From NCBI GenBank assembly GCA_030694465.1, contig JAUXYJ010000023.1, positions 62,001-126,000 of the forward strand: DNA of 64,000 bases, in the 5' to 3' direction. Both the position numbers and the translations under genes were made by a program. This document shows, one piece after another, positions 27,939-38,042 of this stretch. The notes beneath the pieces are model-generated. The model was not told the DNA's origin. It made no database searches and saw nothing but the letters and a program-made list of their open reading frames with translations. This DNA comes from Deltaproteobacteria bacterium. Its GTDB lineage: Bacteria; Myxococcota_A; Polyangia; Polyangiales; Ga0077539. Position 1 is the first letter of the stretch. Each line of letters starts with the position of its first letter.

Positions 27939-28760
27939 TCACATCATCATCGGGGTGCCGCAGACACCGACATTCATCGGGGCGCCCGTGAGACGACCAC
28001 ATGTCATCGGCGCCGCGCAGCGCGAGAAATCACCGGTCGCCATCATGGTCGGATCGCAGACTTGGCGGCAGGTCGAGGTGCCCATCGTACCGATGCAGAG
28101 ATAGCCACGTGGGCAGTCGTTGAGAAACATACAGGCACGGCCAGGCACAGCGCCCGCCGTGGGCGTCACGCACTGGACGGTGCCGTCGTTGCCGGCCAAG
28201 ATGCAGTTGTCCATCGCGGTCGGGCAGTTCTGCTGATGGAGATTGCAATCCGAGGGCAAGCTGCAGGCAAACAAGCCCGAGTTGTTCACGTTGATGTTGC
28301 AGATGGCGCCGGGGCGCGAGCCCGGGCCCGTGCGGCAGGCTGTGTTGTCTCCTGCGCCACAGCACCAACGCGCACAGCGGTTGCTGAGACAGCCGAGGCC
28401 CTCTTGGCAGTCTTCGGCGGTCATGCAAGCCGCACCAAATGCGGCACGTCCTGCGGTCACACACATGCTCATCCGCATCGCAGGGTTGGTCACAACGCAG
28501 GCCTGTCCCGCCATACAGCCCGTGTTTGCGACGGGGTTGCACGTGGTGTAATCCGCGCCGCAGGCAGCTGGGGGCCCTGCATCGGCGTCGGTTGGGGCAA
28601 CCACGACGTCGGTCATCACGGACGTCTCTGGCATGTTCATCGAGGAGTCTGATGGAGTGCCGCTGTCGGTGCGCACATCAGGCTGCTCCGTGGGCGGGCC
28701 ACAGGCAGCGAGAGTGACAAAAGCGGACAACGACAATGCGGAGCAAAGTAACTTATTCAT
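27939..28760 (-). CDS. Cysteine-rich lipoprotein
   Basis: The 273-residue protein has a clear lipoprotein signal (LAAC lipobox at about residue 20), a Thr/Ser/Asp linker, and then more than 20 cysteines. These sit in short disulfide-type modules (for example CMAGQACVV, CQEGLGCLSNRC, CPRGYLC). Such modules occur in many myxobacterial surface proteins and have no assigned function. AAGGAG lies upstream of the ATG with a slightly long spacing. It converges with hisIE at 51 bases. Confidence 0.8.
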   Translation of the reverse strand: MNKLLCSALSLSAFVTLAACGPPTEQPDVRTDSGTPSDSSMNMPETSVMTDVVVAPTDADAGPPAACGADYTTCNPVANTGCMAGQACVVTNPAMRMSMCVTAGRAAFGAACMTAEDCQEGLGCLSNRCARWCCGAGDNTACRTGPGSRPGAICNINVNNSGLFACSLPSDCNLHQQNCPTAMDNCILAGNDGTVQCVTPTAGAVPGRACMFLNDCPRGYLCIGTMGTSTCRQVCDPTMMATGDFSRCAAPMTCGRLTGAPMNVGVCGTPMMM

Positions 28761-28807
28761 AAACGAAGTGACTCCTTCAGGAGAACTTTGACGAACCTAA
28801 GACTAGA

Positions 28808-28841
28808 GCGATTCTCAAAAGAATATAGCCTGAGAATTCGC
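28808..28841. promoter_or_regulatory. Near-perfect inverted repeat between pyrG and the lipoprotein gene
   Basis: The arms GCGATTCTCA (28808-28817) and TGAGAATTCGC (28831-28841) pair over ten bases apart from one unpaired T, around a 13-base loop. It lies 25 bases after the pyrG stop and 48 bases before the lipoprotein start, both on the minus strand. It could be a pyrG terminator, although the U tract is poor, or an operator for the lipoprotein gene. Confidence 0.45.
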
Positions 28842-28865
28842 AATCTGCGACGTGGCGATCGGCAC

Positions 28866-30653
<1,788 letters not shown>

Positions 30654-31586
30654 TCACACATCAACAATGACCCGGCCAAGCCAGCTCTCGCCGTTCGCGC
30701 TGGGACCCACGTGCAAATCGTGCCAGGTGACCGCTTTTACGTGGGTCGCACATTCGTGCCGCAGAACATCGAGCGGCTCGCCCAACGCGAAACCCTTGAT
30801 GACCCTCGGGCCATCTTGGACAACGCAGACCCTGCGCGCTGCAAATCGGTCTGAATCAAGCCGAAAAAGCACTTCGCTCAACCAAGTCACCATCCGCTCG
30901 TCATCGTCCGCGAAGTCTTGTCCCGAAGGCGACGCAGCCTCAATCGCGAGCATCCGTGGCATGCGAACACCGACCGGTCGGACCATGGTGTGCGCGAGCG
31001 CCTCGGCGCATCCTGCGAGCAAATCTGCACGGTCGAGCGCGGTCACCTCGAAGCCCTGGTCCGCGGTGTGGTCTGTGATTTCGCGTGTCGCAAACTGCGC
31101 CTCCCACGCTTGGGGCGACCCACGCTGCACATCCACGCAACCGCGCAGAAACGCCGCAAGAGCGCCGCCTGTGCGGGGATCCACTGCGTCTGGGCAGAGC
31201 TCAAGCAAGGGCGCCAACGCAAATGCTCGCTCGTGCAATCTCGCGTGCGGGATGCTCAGCGTCTCACTCTGGTGCACCTCGCCCTCGACCCACAGGACGT
31301 CCACGTCGATCGTCCGCGGGCCCCAGCGCTGGGTACGAACGCGGCCCAGCTTCTCTTCGATCCGCAGCGCGAGGGCCAACAGATCCTCGGGCCGAGCCTC
31401 GGTACGGACCAAGAGCGCAGTGTTCGCGAAGTCGGGCTGTGCCGGGCCCACAGGCTCGGTGAGCCGCACCTGCGCGACGCGAACATCCCCGTGAAATGCC
31501 TCAGAAAAAAGCTGAGCAGCCGCGCGCAAGAACGCAACGCGGCTCCCCACATTCGATCCCAACCCAAACACCACCGAGCGCGTCAT
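30654..31586 (-). CDS. folK: HPPK (FolK) fused to an archease domain
   Basis: The 310-residue protein has two parts. Residues 1-165 are 6-hydroxymethyl-dihydropterin pyrophosphokinase, with GLGSNVG (8-14) and the signature RWGPRTIDVDVL (87-98). This enzyme activates the pterin for dihydropteroate synthesis. Residues 170-310 match archease (COG1371): DHTADQGFEV (172-181), an acidic middle with LSEVLFRLD (236-244), and a KAVTWHDLHV...GRVIVDV ending. Archease is known as the activator of the RNA ligase RtcB; no rtcB is in this window. Joining it to a folate enzyme suggests a folate-linked role for this domain here. The start was chosen at the FolK family N-terminus. Confidence 0.88.
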   Translation of the reverse strand: MTRSVVFGLGSNVGSRVAFLRAAAQLFSEAFHGDVRVAQVRLTEPVGPAQPDFANTALLVRTEARPEDLLALALRIEEKLGRVRTQRWGPRTIDVDVLWVEGEVHQSETLSIPHARLHERAFALAPLLELCPDAVDPRTGGALAAFLRGCVDVQRGSPQAWEAQFATREITDHTADQGFEVTALDRADLLAGCAEALAHTMVRPVGVRMPRMLAIEAASPSGQDFADDDERMVTWLSEVLFRLDSDRFAARRVCVVQDGPRVIKGFALGEPLDVLRHECATHVKAVTWHDLHVGPSANGESWLGRVIVDV

Positions 31587-31641
31587 TGTGTGGCCGCCAT
31601 CATGGCCTCTTTGCACGCCACGAAGCTAGCGCGATGCGCAA

Positions 31642-32100
31642 TTACAGCAGCGGCCAGACGACATGAAAGAACACTCCAACAGCAAAAAAGCTCGAAGCTG
31701 CTCCGAAGAGCATCGCGAACACGAGCGCCCAACCGTGGAGGCGTTTTGCCATCGCCACCCCGAGCAACGCGCCGGGCATCGGTGAACACAGCAGGGCGAT
31801 CGCCACCGCGTCACGTTCGCTCCCGGTGACCGCGATCGCGCCAATCACCAAGAGCGCCAGCGCGCTCAGCGCGAGCGCGAGGTACAGCGCGAAGGCGTTC
31901 TGCGGATGTCGCGTATGACTAGGTCGATGGCTGGCAATGGTCTGAATCGCACCGGGTCCGCTGGGGGGCTGATGGACGAGCTGTTTGAGCGCGGCGAGCT
32001 CTCTCGCTTGAAGCGCGAGCTTCTCTTGGGCATCGGCGAGAGATCGCTCGGCCTGGTCTGTGCGATGCCTCGCCGCGTCGAGCTCGTCTCGGTATCCCAT
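31642..32100 (-). CDS. Small membrane protein with N-terminal coiled coil
   Basis: This 152-residue protein is of unknown family. Residues 1-45 are a charged heptad-like helix rich in Ala, Glu and Arg, probably a coiled coil. After a Pro/His-rich linker there are about three hydrophobic segments (ALYLALALSALALLVIGAI, AIALLCSPMPGALLGVAM, and ALVFAMLFGAASSFFAVGVF). It is therefore probably an inner-membrane protein with a cytosolic coiled-coil head. GGAG lies about ten bases before the ATG. It follows the PLP-enzyme gene by 27 bases on the same strand. Confidence 0.65.
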   Translation of the reverse strand: MGYRDELDAARHRTDQAERSLADAQEKLALQARELAALKQLVHQPPSGPGAIQTIASHRPSHTRHPQNAFALYLALALSALALLVIGAIAVTGSERDAVAIALLCSPMPGALLGVAMAKRLHGWALVFAMLFGAASSFFAVGVFFHVVWPLL

Positions 32101-32127
32101 CGCGTCTCCGAAGTGATCGTAGCGTGT

Positions 32128-33138
32128 TTAAGTCGAGCGCTCGGGAGGTGTCCGTAGCAACCCACGCAGCGACGCAGGAATTTGCTTTGCACAGACAATA
32201 TCGTCGTACGAAGCGCTCGAGAGCGTGTGCCAATACAAGACTCGTGTAGCGCTCTGTGCGAGCGTGAGCGCTGCCGCTGCGGTCTTTGCCGTGTACGTGG
32301 GGTCAAGTGTCACGCCATCCTGTGCGAACAACGCCGTCGCGCGCGCTCCCGCGAGCGTGGGCTCGCCGTAGCCCTCACCCAAATAGTCTTCGTTGAGCCA
32401 CAAGTGATCGGGATCGATGTCGCAAATGCCAGCAAAAACGCTGCCATTTCGCACGCGAGCCATCGCACGCGCCGCCAACATCGCGGTCCGCACGCCCGCA
32501 CCCGAGAAGCGAAAACTCACCAACACGCCCATCACGCGTGTCGGCGCATCGCGCAATCTCACGCCCGCGAGCAACCCTGCGTGCGTGCCCCCTGAGCCAT
32601 TCGCACACACGATGGCGTCAGGCCATCTTCCGCCCATCGCCCCATCGCGGATCTGCACCGCGAGCTCATCAAGCGCATCGACGTAGCCACACGCCCCATC
32701 GACATCGCTCCCGCCGATCGCGATCCAAAAGACCCGCTTCTGTTGCGCGCGCAGCGTCGCCTCGACGCGCATGCGAGCGGGCAACCACGCGGCGTACGAG
32801 CTCGCGGGCTCAAGCACCGTCCCCTGCCCCACCGTCGCAGACAAGACCTGCTCTGCGTGTGGGGTCCAACGCTGTGGCAACAGCACGGCCCCAACGGCGA
32901 AGCCCGCCTCGCGCGCATGAATCGCAGTGGCCAGCACGTGATGGGAGCCAGCGGCGCCCGTGGTGGCGACCGCGTCGTATCCGAGTTCACGCGCACGTTT
33001 GAGAATTCGCAGAAGTTTTCGTGGCTTGTTTCCACCGTAATGGGGGTGTGTGAGGTCGTCACGCTTGATCCAAATTTCGGTCCCCAATTGCCGTGAAACA
33101 ACCGGAAGAACTTCAACGGGCGTCGGTGCGATGACCAT
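32128..33138 (-). CDS. PLP-dependent D-cysteine desulfhydrase / ACC deaminase family enzyme
   Basis: The 336-residue protein belongs to the tryptophan-synthase-beta fold type II PLP enzymes. WIKRDDLT and GGNKPRKL are the family hallmarks, with Lys38 the expected PLP Schiff base. TTGAAGSHH replaces the family's usual GGIQSNH-type substrate loop, so the substrate may differ from both D-cysteine and ACC. NGSGGTHAGLLAG is the phosphate-binding Gly/Ser loop. The start at 33138 is the first ATG in this frame that fits; a GTG at 33150 or an upstream start is possible because family members often begin a few residues earlier. It is divergent from the small gene at 33234. Confidence 0.8.
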   Translation of the reverse strand: MVIAPTPVEVLPVVSRQLGTEIWIKRDDLTHPHYGGNKPRKLLRILKRARELGYDAVATTGAAGSHHVLATAIHAREAGFAVGAVLLPQRWTPHAEQVLSATVGQGTVLEPASSYAAWLPARMRVEATLRAQQKRVFWIAIGGSDVDGACGYVDALDELAVQIRDGAMGGRWPDAIVCANGSGGTHAGLLAGVRLRDAPTRVMGVLVSFRFSGAGVRTAMLAARAMARVRNGSVFAGICDIDPDHLWLNEDYLGEGYGEPTLAGARATALFAQDGVTLDPTYTAKTAAAALTLAQSATRVLYWHTLSSASYDDIVCAKQIPASLRGLLRTPPERST

Positions 33139-33233
33139 CCAATCGTGCACAAGAGTTAGCGCCGACGATACACAGGTTTGCTGGGCAAGCTCGCGTTGTT
33201 CTTGGCCCGACGCTACGGTGTGCAGACTACGCC

Positions 33234-33707
33234 GTGACCCCCGCGCTGCTCCTCGACTTGGCCCGCAAGTACCAGACCCTCTCACGATGGCGCAGCGACG
33301 AGAGCGCAGGCGCAGAGCGACCATCGCGCACAGAGTTTCAGCGATTGGCCAGTGAATTTCCTGGATGTCTACGAGAACTCGACCGGCTCTCGCTCGAGGA
33401 GATTCATGCGCGAGCAGCCCAGCTCACGCGCGCTGCCGACGACCCCTCAGCGATCGTTCCATGGATGCGCGCGGTCTGTCTCTGGCATCAATGGACCCGC
33501 GCGTCGCTGTGGATCAAGCGACATCGCGGGACGCACGACGACCTCGCGACACGATGCCGCGCGGTCACGGGGCTTGAGATCACCGAGAGATTCGTTGAGC
33601 AAATTTGCAGTCCACCCGAGGGACGTAGCCGCGCTGTGGTCGAAGCCCACGTCGCGCTCGTGCTCGGGATCGACGTGAACACGCTGCGGTCACGACTCGG
33701 GCTGTAG
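33234..33707 (+). CDS. Hypothetical protein, 157 residues
   Basis: This is a GTG-start protein that I do not recognise. It appears soluble and helical, with several Trp/Arg-rich helices and a C-terminal segment AHVALVLGIDVNTLRSRLGL reminiscent of a DNA-binding helix pair, though no motif is definite. It is divergent from the PLP enzyme (95 bases apart). Its 3' end overlaps the 3' end of rlmN by 18 bases on the opposite strand, leaving no room for a terminator. Codon use resembles its neighbours. Confidence 0.6.
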   Translation: MTPALLLDLARKYQTLSRWRSDESAGAERPSRTEFQRLASEFPGCLRELDRLSLEEIHARAAQLTRAADDPSAIVPWMRAVCLWHQWTRASLWIKRHRGTHDDLATRCRAVTGLEITERFVEQICSPPEGRSRAVVEAHVALVLGIDVNTLRSRLGL

Positions 33708-34826
33708 CGTCGCGCTCGCCCCTCGATCGCGCCCCTCGGTGACAAGCTGTCCGCACGCCGCGCCGATGTCTCCGCCCCCCGAATATCGGCGCACGACCGG
33801 AACCCCTAATCGCATGAGTTCATCGACAAATCGCTGATATTCTTCGGCATCAGGGCGCTCAAAGTCGCTGCCCTCGAACGTGTTGTGCTCTACAAGAGAC
33901 AGCCGCACCGGCAGGGGATCTTCGCTTCCTGTGCCGATCAACTCGGACAGAGCGCGCGCGTCTTCGAGGCTTGTATTGACTCCGCGCATCAGCGCAAACG
34001 AGAGCATCACCATGCGCCCGTTGGCCTTCTGAAACACCCTCGCCGCGTCCAAGACCGCGCCGATGTCGTAGCGCTTCTCGATCGGCATGAGCGAGCGCCG
34101 AACGTCGCGCCGTGCAGTGGTGACACTGATCGCCAAACGCACCCGCGGAGCCCGCTGCGCGAGCTGCAAAATCCCTGGGATCATCCCGGCGGTGCACACC
34201 GTGATTTGCCTCGCATCGATGGCCAAACCGCACGGATGCGACATCACACCGAGCGCGTCAATCACCTGCTCAACGTTGTGCAGCGGCTCGCCCATCCCTT
34301 GAAACACCACGCCACGGACGCGCCCGAGCTTCTCTTCACGGAGCTCGCGTGCGACGTACCGCACCTGCTCGACGATCTCCCACGCGGCGAGATGCCGGAC
34401 GAGCCCCATGGTCCCGGTCGCACAGAAGCGGCAACCGAGCGCGCAGCCCACCTGCGAAGAGACGCACACCGAGAAGCGACCTTCTTTGTGCAACGGGATG
34501 CGCACAGTCTCGATCAGCGAGCCATCCGCCAAGCGAAACACGTATTTTACAAACGGATCGACCGACGACGCGTGTCGCTCGACGAGCTCAAATCGCCCCA
34601 CGCCGATGTTTGCAAAGACCTCATCCCGCACATGCCGACGCACGTTCGCGATGTCCCGTCCGGTGTCATGGCCTCGCTGCGTCGCGTGCGCGATCACCTT
34701 GCGGGCTTCGTCAATCGTGATGCCCACGGCGAACCCCTCGCGCTCGCAGTGCACCAACAGCCCCTCGGGCGTAAACCCCTGCAACATCGCGGGTGGGGTC
34801 GCGCGCGCCGCGACAAAGTCACTCAC
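33690..34826 (-). CDS. rlmN: 23S rRNA (adenine-2503-C2)-methyltransferase / tRNA methyltransferase RlmN
   Basis: This is a radical-SAM methyltransferase of 378 residues. The [4Fe-4S]-SAM motif CxxxCxxC appears in CALGCRFCATGTMG. GEPLHN binds SAM. The C-terminal GDIGAACGQL contains the catalytic cysteine that resolves the methylated intermediate. RlmN methylates A2503 of 23S rRNA and A37 of some tRNAs and affects decoding accuracy. The start is taken at the GTG at 34826, which overlaps the stop of the upstream oxidoreductase gene (GTGA), pointing to translational coupling. Confidence 0.93.
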   Translation of the reverse strand: MSDFVAARATPPAMLQGFTPEGLLVHCEREGFAVGITIDEARKVIAHATQRGHDTGRDIANVRRHVRDEVFANIGVGRFELVERHASSVDPFVKYVFRLADGSLIETVRIPLHKEGRFSVCVSSQVGCALGCRFCATGTMGLVRHLAAWEIVEQVRYVARELREEKLGRVRGVVFQGMGEPLHNVEQVIDALGVMSHPCGLAIDARQITVCTAGMIPGILQLAQRAPRVRLAISVTTARRDVRRSLMPIEKRYDIGAVLDAARVFQKANGRMVMLSFALMRGVNTSLEDARALSELIGTGSEDPLPVRLSLVEHNTFEGSDFERPDAEEYQRFVDELMRLGVPVVRRYSGGGDIGAACGQLVTEGRDRGASATLQPES

Positions 34827-35839
34827 GACGCGATCTCCACAGCGACCTTGCCCAGGTGTGCTCCGCTCGCCATGTGGGTCATCGCTTCGGCGATGTCCTC
34901 CATCGCGAACACGCGATCGACCACAGGGTGAAGCCGCCATGCCGCCAAGGCATCACACATTTGCTGCAAATGAGCCCGCGAACCGACGATCACTCCCTGA
35001 ACCCTGACGTCTTGCATAAGCACTGGGAGCAGGTTGACCTCGCCACTCCCGCCGCTGAGAACCCCGATGAGACTCACGCGCCCACCGACCTTGATCGCAC
35101 GCAACGACTGCTCAAGCGTCCCAGCGCCGCCAACCTCGACGATCACATCGACGCCGCGACTGTCTGTCACCTCGCGCACGCGCTTGGACCACTGTGGCTC
35201 GTCGCGATAGTTAATCACCACTTCGGCGCCGAGCTCACGGAGGCGCGCCGCTTTCTCTGCGCTGCTCGTCGTCGCGATCACACGAGCGCCGATTTGCTTG
35301 GCAAATTGCAGCGCAAATACACTCACTCCGCCGCTCCCTTGGACGAGCACCCACTGCCCTGGCAGCAAGCCGCCGTGGTCAAACAGCGCGCGCCACGCGG
35401 TCAACGCCGCGCACGGCAACGTGGCCGCTTCGATGAGCGAGAGATGCTCTGGGACCTGCACGAGCGCACGCGGATCAAAGACACGGTGCTCACACAGCGT
35501 GCCGTCGAGCGGCCCGCCGAGCGTGCTCGACAAGAGCTCGCGGGTGGGCTCGCCGCTGAGCCACGCCTGCGCAAACGCTGGGATCACGCGGGTCCCGACG
35601 GTCACATCGCGGACCCCATCGCCCACCGCGACGACCGTCCCGGCGCCGTCCGAGCACGGGACGAGCGGGAGCCGTTGCCGTGGATTGTACAGCCCTCGAA
35701 CCATCAACAGGTCCCGGTAGTTGAGCGAAGCTGCGCCCATCTGGACAAGCACTTCACCCGCTTTGACCGTGGGGAGCGCTCGCTCCGTCAGCCGCAGATT
35801 CTCAACGCCAAAGCCATTCACCAGTTCGACGACACGCAT
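34823..35839 (-). CDS. Zinc-independent quinone oxidoreductase / medium-chain dehydrogenase
   Basis: The 338-residue protein is an MDR-family NAD(P)H-dependent oxidoreductase. The N-terminal GroES-like domain contains SLNYRDLLMVRG, and the Rossmann domain has VLVQGSGGVSVFALQFAKQIGARV. The zinc-binding Cys/His ligands of alcohol dehydrogenases are not evident, which fits quinone oxidoreductase or enoyl-reductase type members. Substrate cannot be specified. The ATG at 35839 gives the family N-terminus (MRVVELVNG). Its stop overlaps the rlmN start. Confidence 0.85.
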   Translation of the reverse strand: MRVVELVNGFGVENLRLTERALPTVKAGEVLVQMGAASLNYRDLLMVRGLYNPRQRLPLVPCSDGAGTVVAVGDGVRDVTVGTRVIPAFAQAWLSGEPTRELLSSTLGGPLDGTLCEHRVFDPRALVQVPEHLSLIEAATLPCAALTAWRALFDHGGLLPGQWVLVQGSGGVSVFALQFAKQIGARVIATTSSAEKAARLRELGAEVVINYRDEPQWSKRVREVTDSRGVDVIVEVGGAGTLEQSLRAIKVGGRVSLIGVLSGGSGEVNLLPVLMQDVRVQGVIVGSRAHLQQMCDALAAWRLHPVVDRVFAMEDIAEAMTHMASGAHLGKVAVEIAS

Positions 35840-36044
35840 GCAATCGGCGGATCTACACAAAGCGCTTCAGCCACGCCAGCGTTGCCGGTGATTTCTTACA
35901 GCGAGCGTATCGCTTCAGCCCCACGCGAATGATACACTCAGAGCGTTGTAAGACATCGCCGCGGGGACTCTCCCGCTGCGACATAAAGCGAGGCACCCAC
36001 CGGTGCGTCCTATTCTTGGTCTTGAGTCCCTTTGTGAGGTTGCG

Positions 36045-37604
36045 ATGCGACTGCTTCTACGTTGCGCGGTGATCACCGCACTCTCCGGCCTCGGCGTCGG
36101 GTGCTCGGACGAACCGTCGAGTTTTTTTCCGGTCGATCGCGTGGGCTCAGACGCAGTGATCCAGAGCGACATCGTGACGACCGGCGATGACGTCACCGTA
36201 GAGCCCCCCTCGGACGCAAGCAGCACGCCCAGCGACAGCGCAAGCACCGTCCCTGACAGCGGCCCCATGCTGCTCGACGGCGGCGGCGTGTATGACGACG
36301 CGGGCGGCGCAGGGGATGTGCGCACGGGTTGCGACAGCGGAGCCGGGACGGTACGACCGACAGGCTGTGTCGCCGCCGAGATCTGTAACAACGGGCTCGA
36401 CGACAACTGCAATGGGCAAGCGGACGAGGGCTGCGCGTGTCTCCCCGGCGGAGTACAGCGCTGCTTTTTGGGCCCTCCAGGACGGCGCATGGTCGGCGCA
36501 TGTGTCGATGGCATGCAGACCTGCCAGGGAGCTGGCGAGTTTGGTGTGTGGGGACCCTGCATGGGCGGGATTTCACCTCGCGGTGAAGCGTGCGACAACT
36601 TGGACAACAACTGCGATGGGCGCGTGGACGAAGACCTCTGCTGCCGCCCCGATGGCACCTGCCCTGGACCGGGCGACCCACGCATCCCAACGGGCGGCCC
36701 GTTCAGCACGTATACCCTCCGCGGATCGGACTTTATCAGCGGTGGAATGCGCTACCGCTGGCGCGTAGTCGGCGGCCCCTGCGATCGGCTCTTGTTCGCC
36801 ACCAGCAACTCGGTGACCTACACGCTCAACAACCCCACTGGCACCACGGGGACCACGCTTGAGGCCGAGGGCCCCAACCTGATCTTTCGTCCCACGCTCT
36901 CGGGCGACTACACCGTGACGCTCACCGTGACCCGCCCCGACGGCACCACGTTTGAGTGCACGTTTATCATTCCGATTCGTGCCGCAGGGTTTCGCGCGGA
37001 GCTTTGCTGGGATCGCACCGGAAGCACTGACGTCGACTTCTGGCTGCACCGCCCCAACAACACCAACCCCTGGGTCGCATCAGGCACCAACACGGGCGAC
37101 AACTGCGCCTACAACAACTGCCGCAATGGCCTCGGACGCACCATCAACTGGGGCTACGCAGCGACCCCAGGCATGGGCTGCCGTGAGCCCAGCGGCGCGG
37201 GCTGCAACAACCCGCGTTTGGACATTGACAACATCGCGACCCGTGGCGTCCCCGAGAACATCAACGTGGACAATCCCAGGGCTGGCGACACTTTTCGCGT
37301 CGCAGTGAACTACTATGGAGGCACCGGCATCGTGCGCCCCATGGTCAACATCTATTGCGGTGGATCACTGCGCGCGACCTATGGCGGAGCAGACGCCGCT
37401 GGAGCACGCATCGGCGCCGAGCCGGTCAACGGCTTCAACACTTCGGGAAGCAACACCATGGGCTCGCTATGGCGCGTTGTCGACGTCAGCATGACCTCGG
37501 CTGCGGACTGCACGCTGCGACCCCTGCGACCCAATGGCGCGGCGGCAGGCTACTGCGTTTCAACCAACACCGACCGTAGCTACAACGGCAACTGCATGCC
37601 CTGA
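36045..37604 (+). CDS. MopE-repeat lipoprotein with C-terminal PEGA/PKD-like region
   Basis: The 519-residue protein starts at the ATG at 36045 with a signal ending in lipobox GVGC, then a long Asp/Ser-rich linker. Two MopE/Stig-type metal-binding repeats are visible: EICNNGLDDNCNGQADEGC and EACDNLDNNCDGRVDED. The DxDxDG-like loops and paired cysteines may hold calcium or copper. Beyond them is a PKD-like strand region (RPTLSGDYTVTLTVTRPDG). A Cys/Asn-rich C-terminal part follows (TDVDFWLHRPN, NNCRNGLGRTINWG) of a kind seen repeatedly in myxobacterial surface lipoproteins. Function is unknown. It is preceded by a 205-base spacer and divergent from the oxidoreductase. Confidence 0.8.
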   Translation: MRLLLRCAVITALSGLGVGCSDEPSSFFPVDRVGSDAVIQSDIVTTGDDVTVEPPSDASSTPSDSASTVPDSGPMLLDGGGVYDDAGGAGDVRTGCDSGAGTVRPTGCVAAEICNNGLDDNCNGQADEGCACLPGGVQRCFLGPPGRRMVGACVDGMQTCQGAGEFGVWGPCMGGISPRGEACDNLDNNCDGRVDEDLCCRPDGTCPGPGDPRIPTGGPFSTYTLRGSDFISGGMRYRWRVVGGPCDRLLFATSNSVTYTLNNPTGTTGTTLEAEGPNLIFRPTLSGDYTVTLTVTRPDGTTFECTFIIPIRAAGFRAELCWDRTGSTDVDFWLHRPNNTNPWVASGTNTGDNCAYNNCRNGLGRTINWGYAATPGMGCREPSGAGCNNPRLDIDNIATRGVPENINVDNPRAGDTFRVAVNYYGGTGIVRPMVNIYCGGSLRATYGGADAAGARIGAEPVNGFNTSGSNTMGSLWRVVDVSMTSAADCTLRPLRPNGAAAGYCVSTNTDRSYNGNCMP

Positions 37605-37670
37605 ATAGGGAAGCCCCGAGGGGGGGCATGAGATTCTCTACGACGCAGAGCCGGCGACCTGTGAACTCCG

Positions 37671-37928
37671 TCAGTCGGACGAGCTGTCTGCCGGGCTGGC
37701 CGAGGCCTCGACGCGCGAGACATCGGACGGAGCAGGTGCGGTTCCGTCGACGGTGCGGTCACAACGGAGTCGATTGTCCACCGACTGCGCGATGCAAATA
37801 AGCCCCGCAGCGCACTCGCGAGTCTGCAGGCAATCGTCGCCCAATTGCAGCTGCCCGTTGATCGAGCACCCTGACATCAGCGCAGCGAGCCCGAGCGCGA
37901 TCCACAAGCCATTTGTGCCTCGAACCAT
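37671..37928 (-). CDS. Small cysteine-containing lipoprotein
   Basis: This is an 85-residue protein with the start chosen at the ATG at 37928, giving a signal peptide with a lipobox ending LMSGC. The mature part has four more cysteines in DDCLQTRECAAGLICIAQ and RLRCDR, a small disulfide knot like those in the larger lipoprotein at 27939-28760. The tail is Asp/Ser/Pro-rich. It converges with the MopE-repeat lipoprotein. Function is unknown, but the signal peptide makes it a credible gene. Confidence 0.65.
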   Translation of the reverse strand: MVRGTNGLWIALGLAALMSGCSINGQLQLGDDCLQTRECAAGLICIAQSVDNRLRCDRTVDGTAPAPSDVSRVEASASPADSSSD

Positions 37929-38042
37929 CACAGCCACCTCAGGGGTATGGAGCCCAACACGCGTCGTAGTCACAGCGGGAGCGTACCGCGGACTGGTGGC
38001 CCGCGGCGAGGCCTGTGTGTCAGCCTTCTTGGTGTAGTTGGC

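Noticed and set aside
33885-34931. 348-codon plus-strand frame
   Set aside because: It is antisense to rlmN, which has all its radical-SAM and catalytic cysteine motifs.
37605-37640. GCCCC/GGGGC hairpin as a terminator
   Set aside because: The stem is imperfect and no T tract follows.
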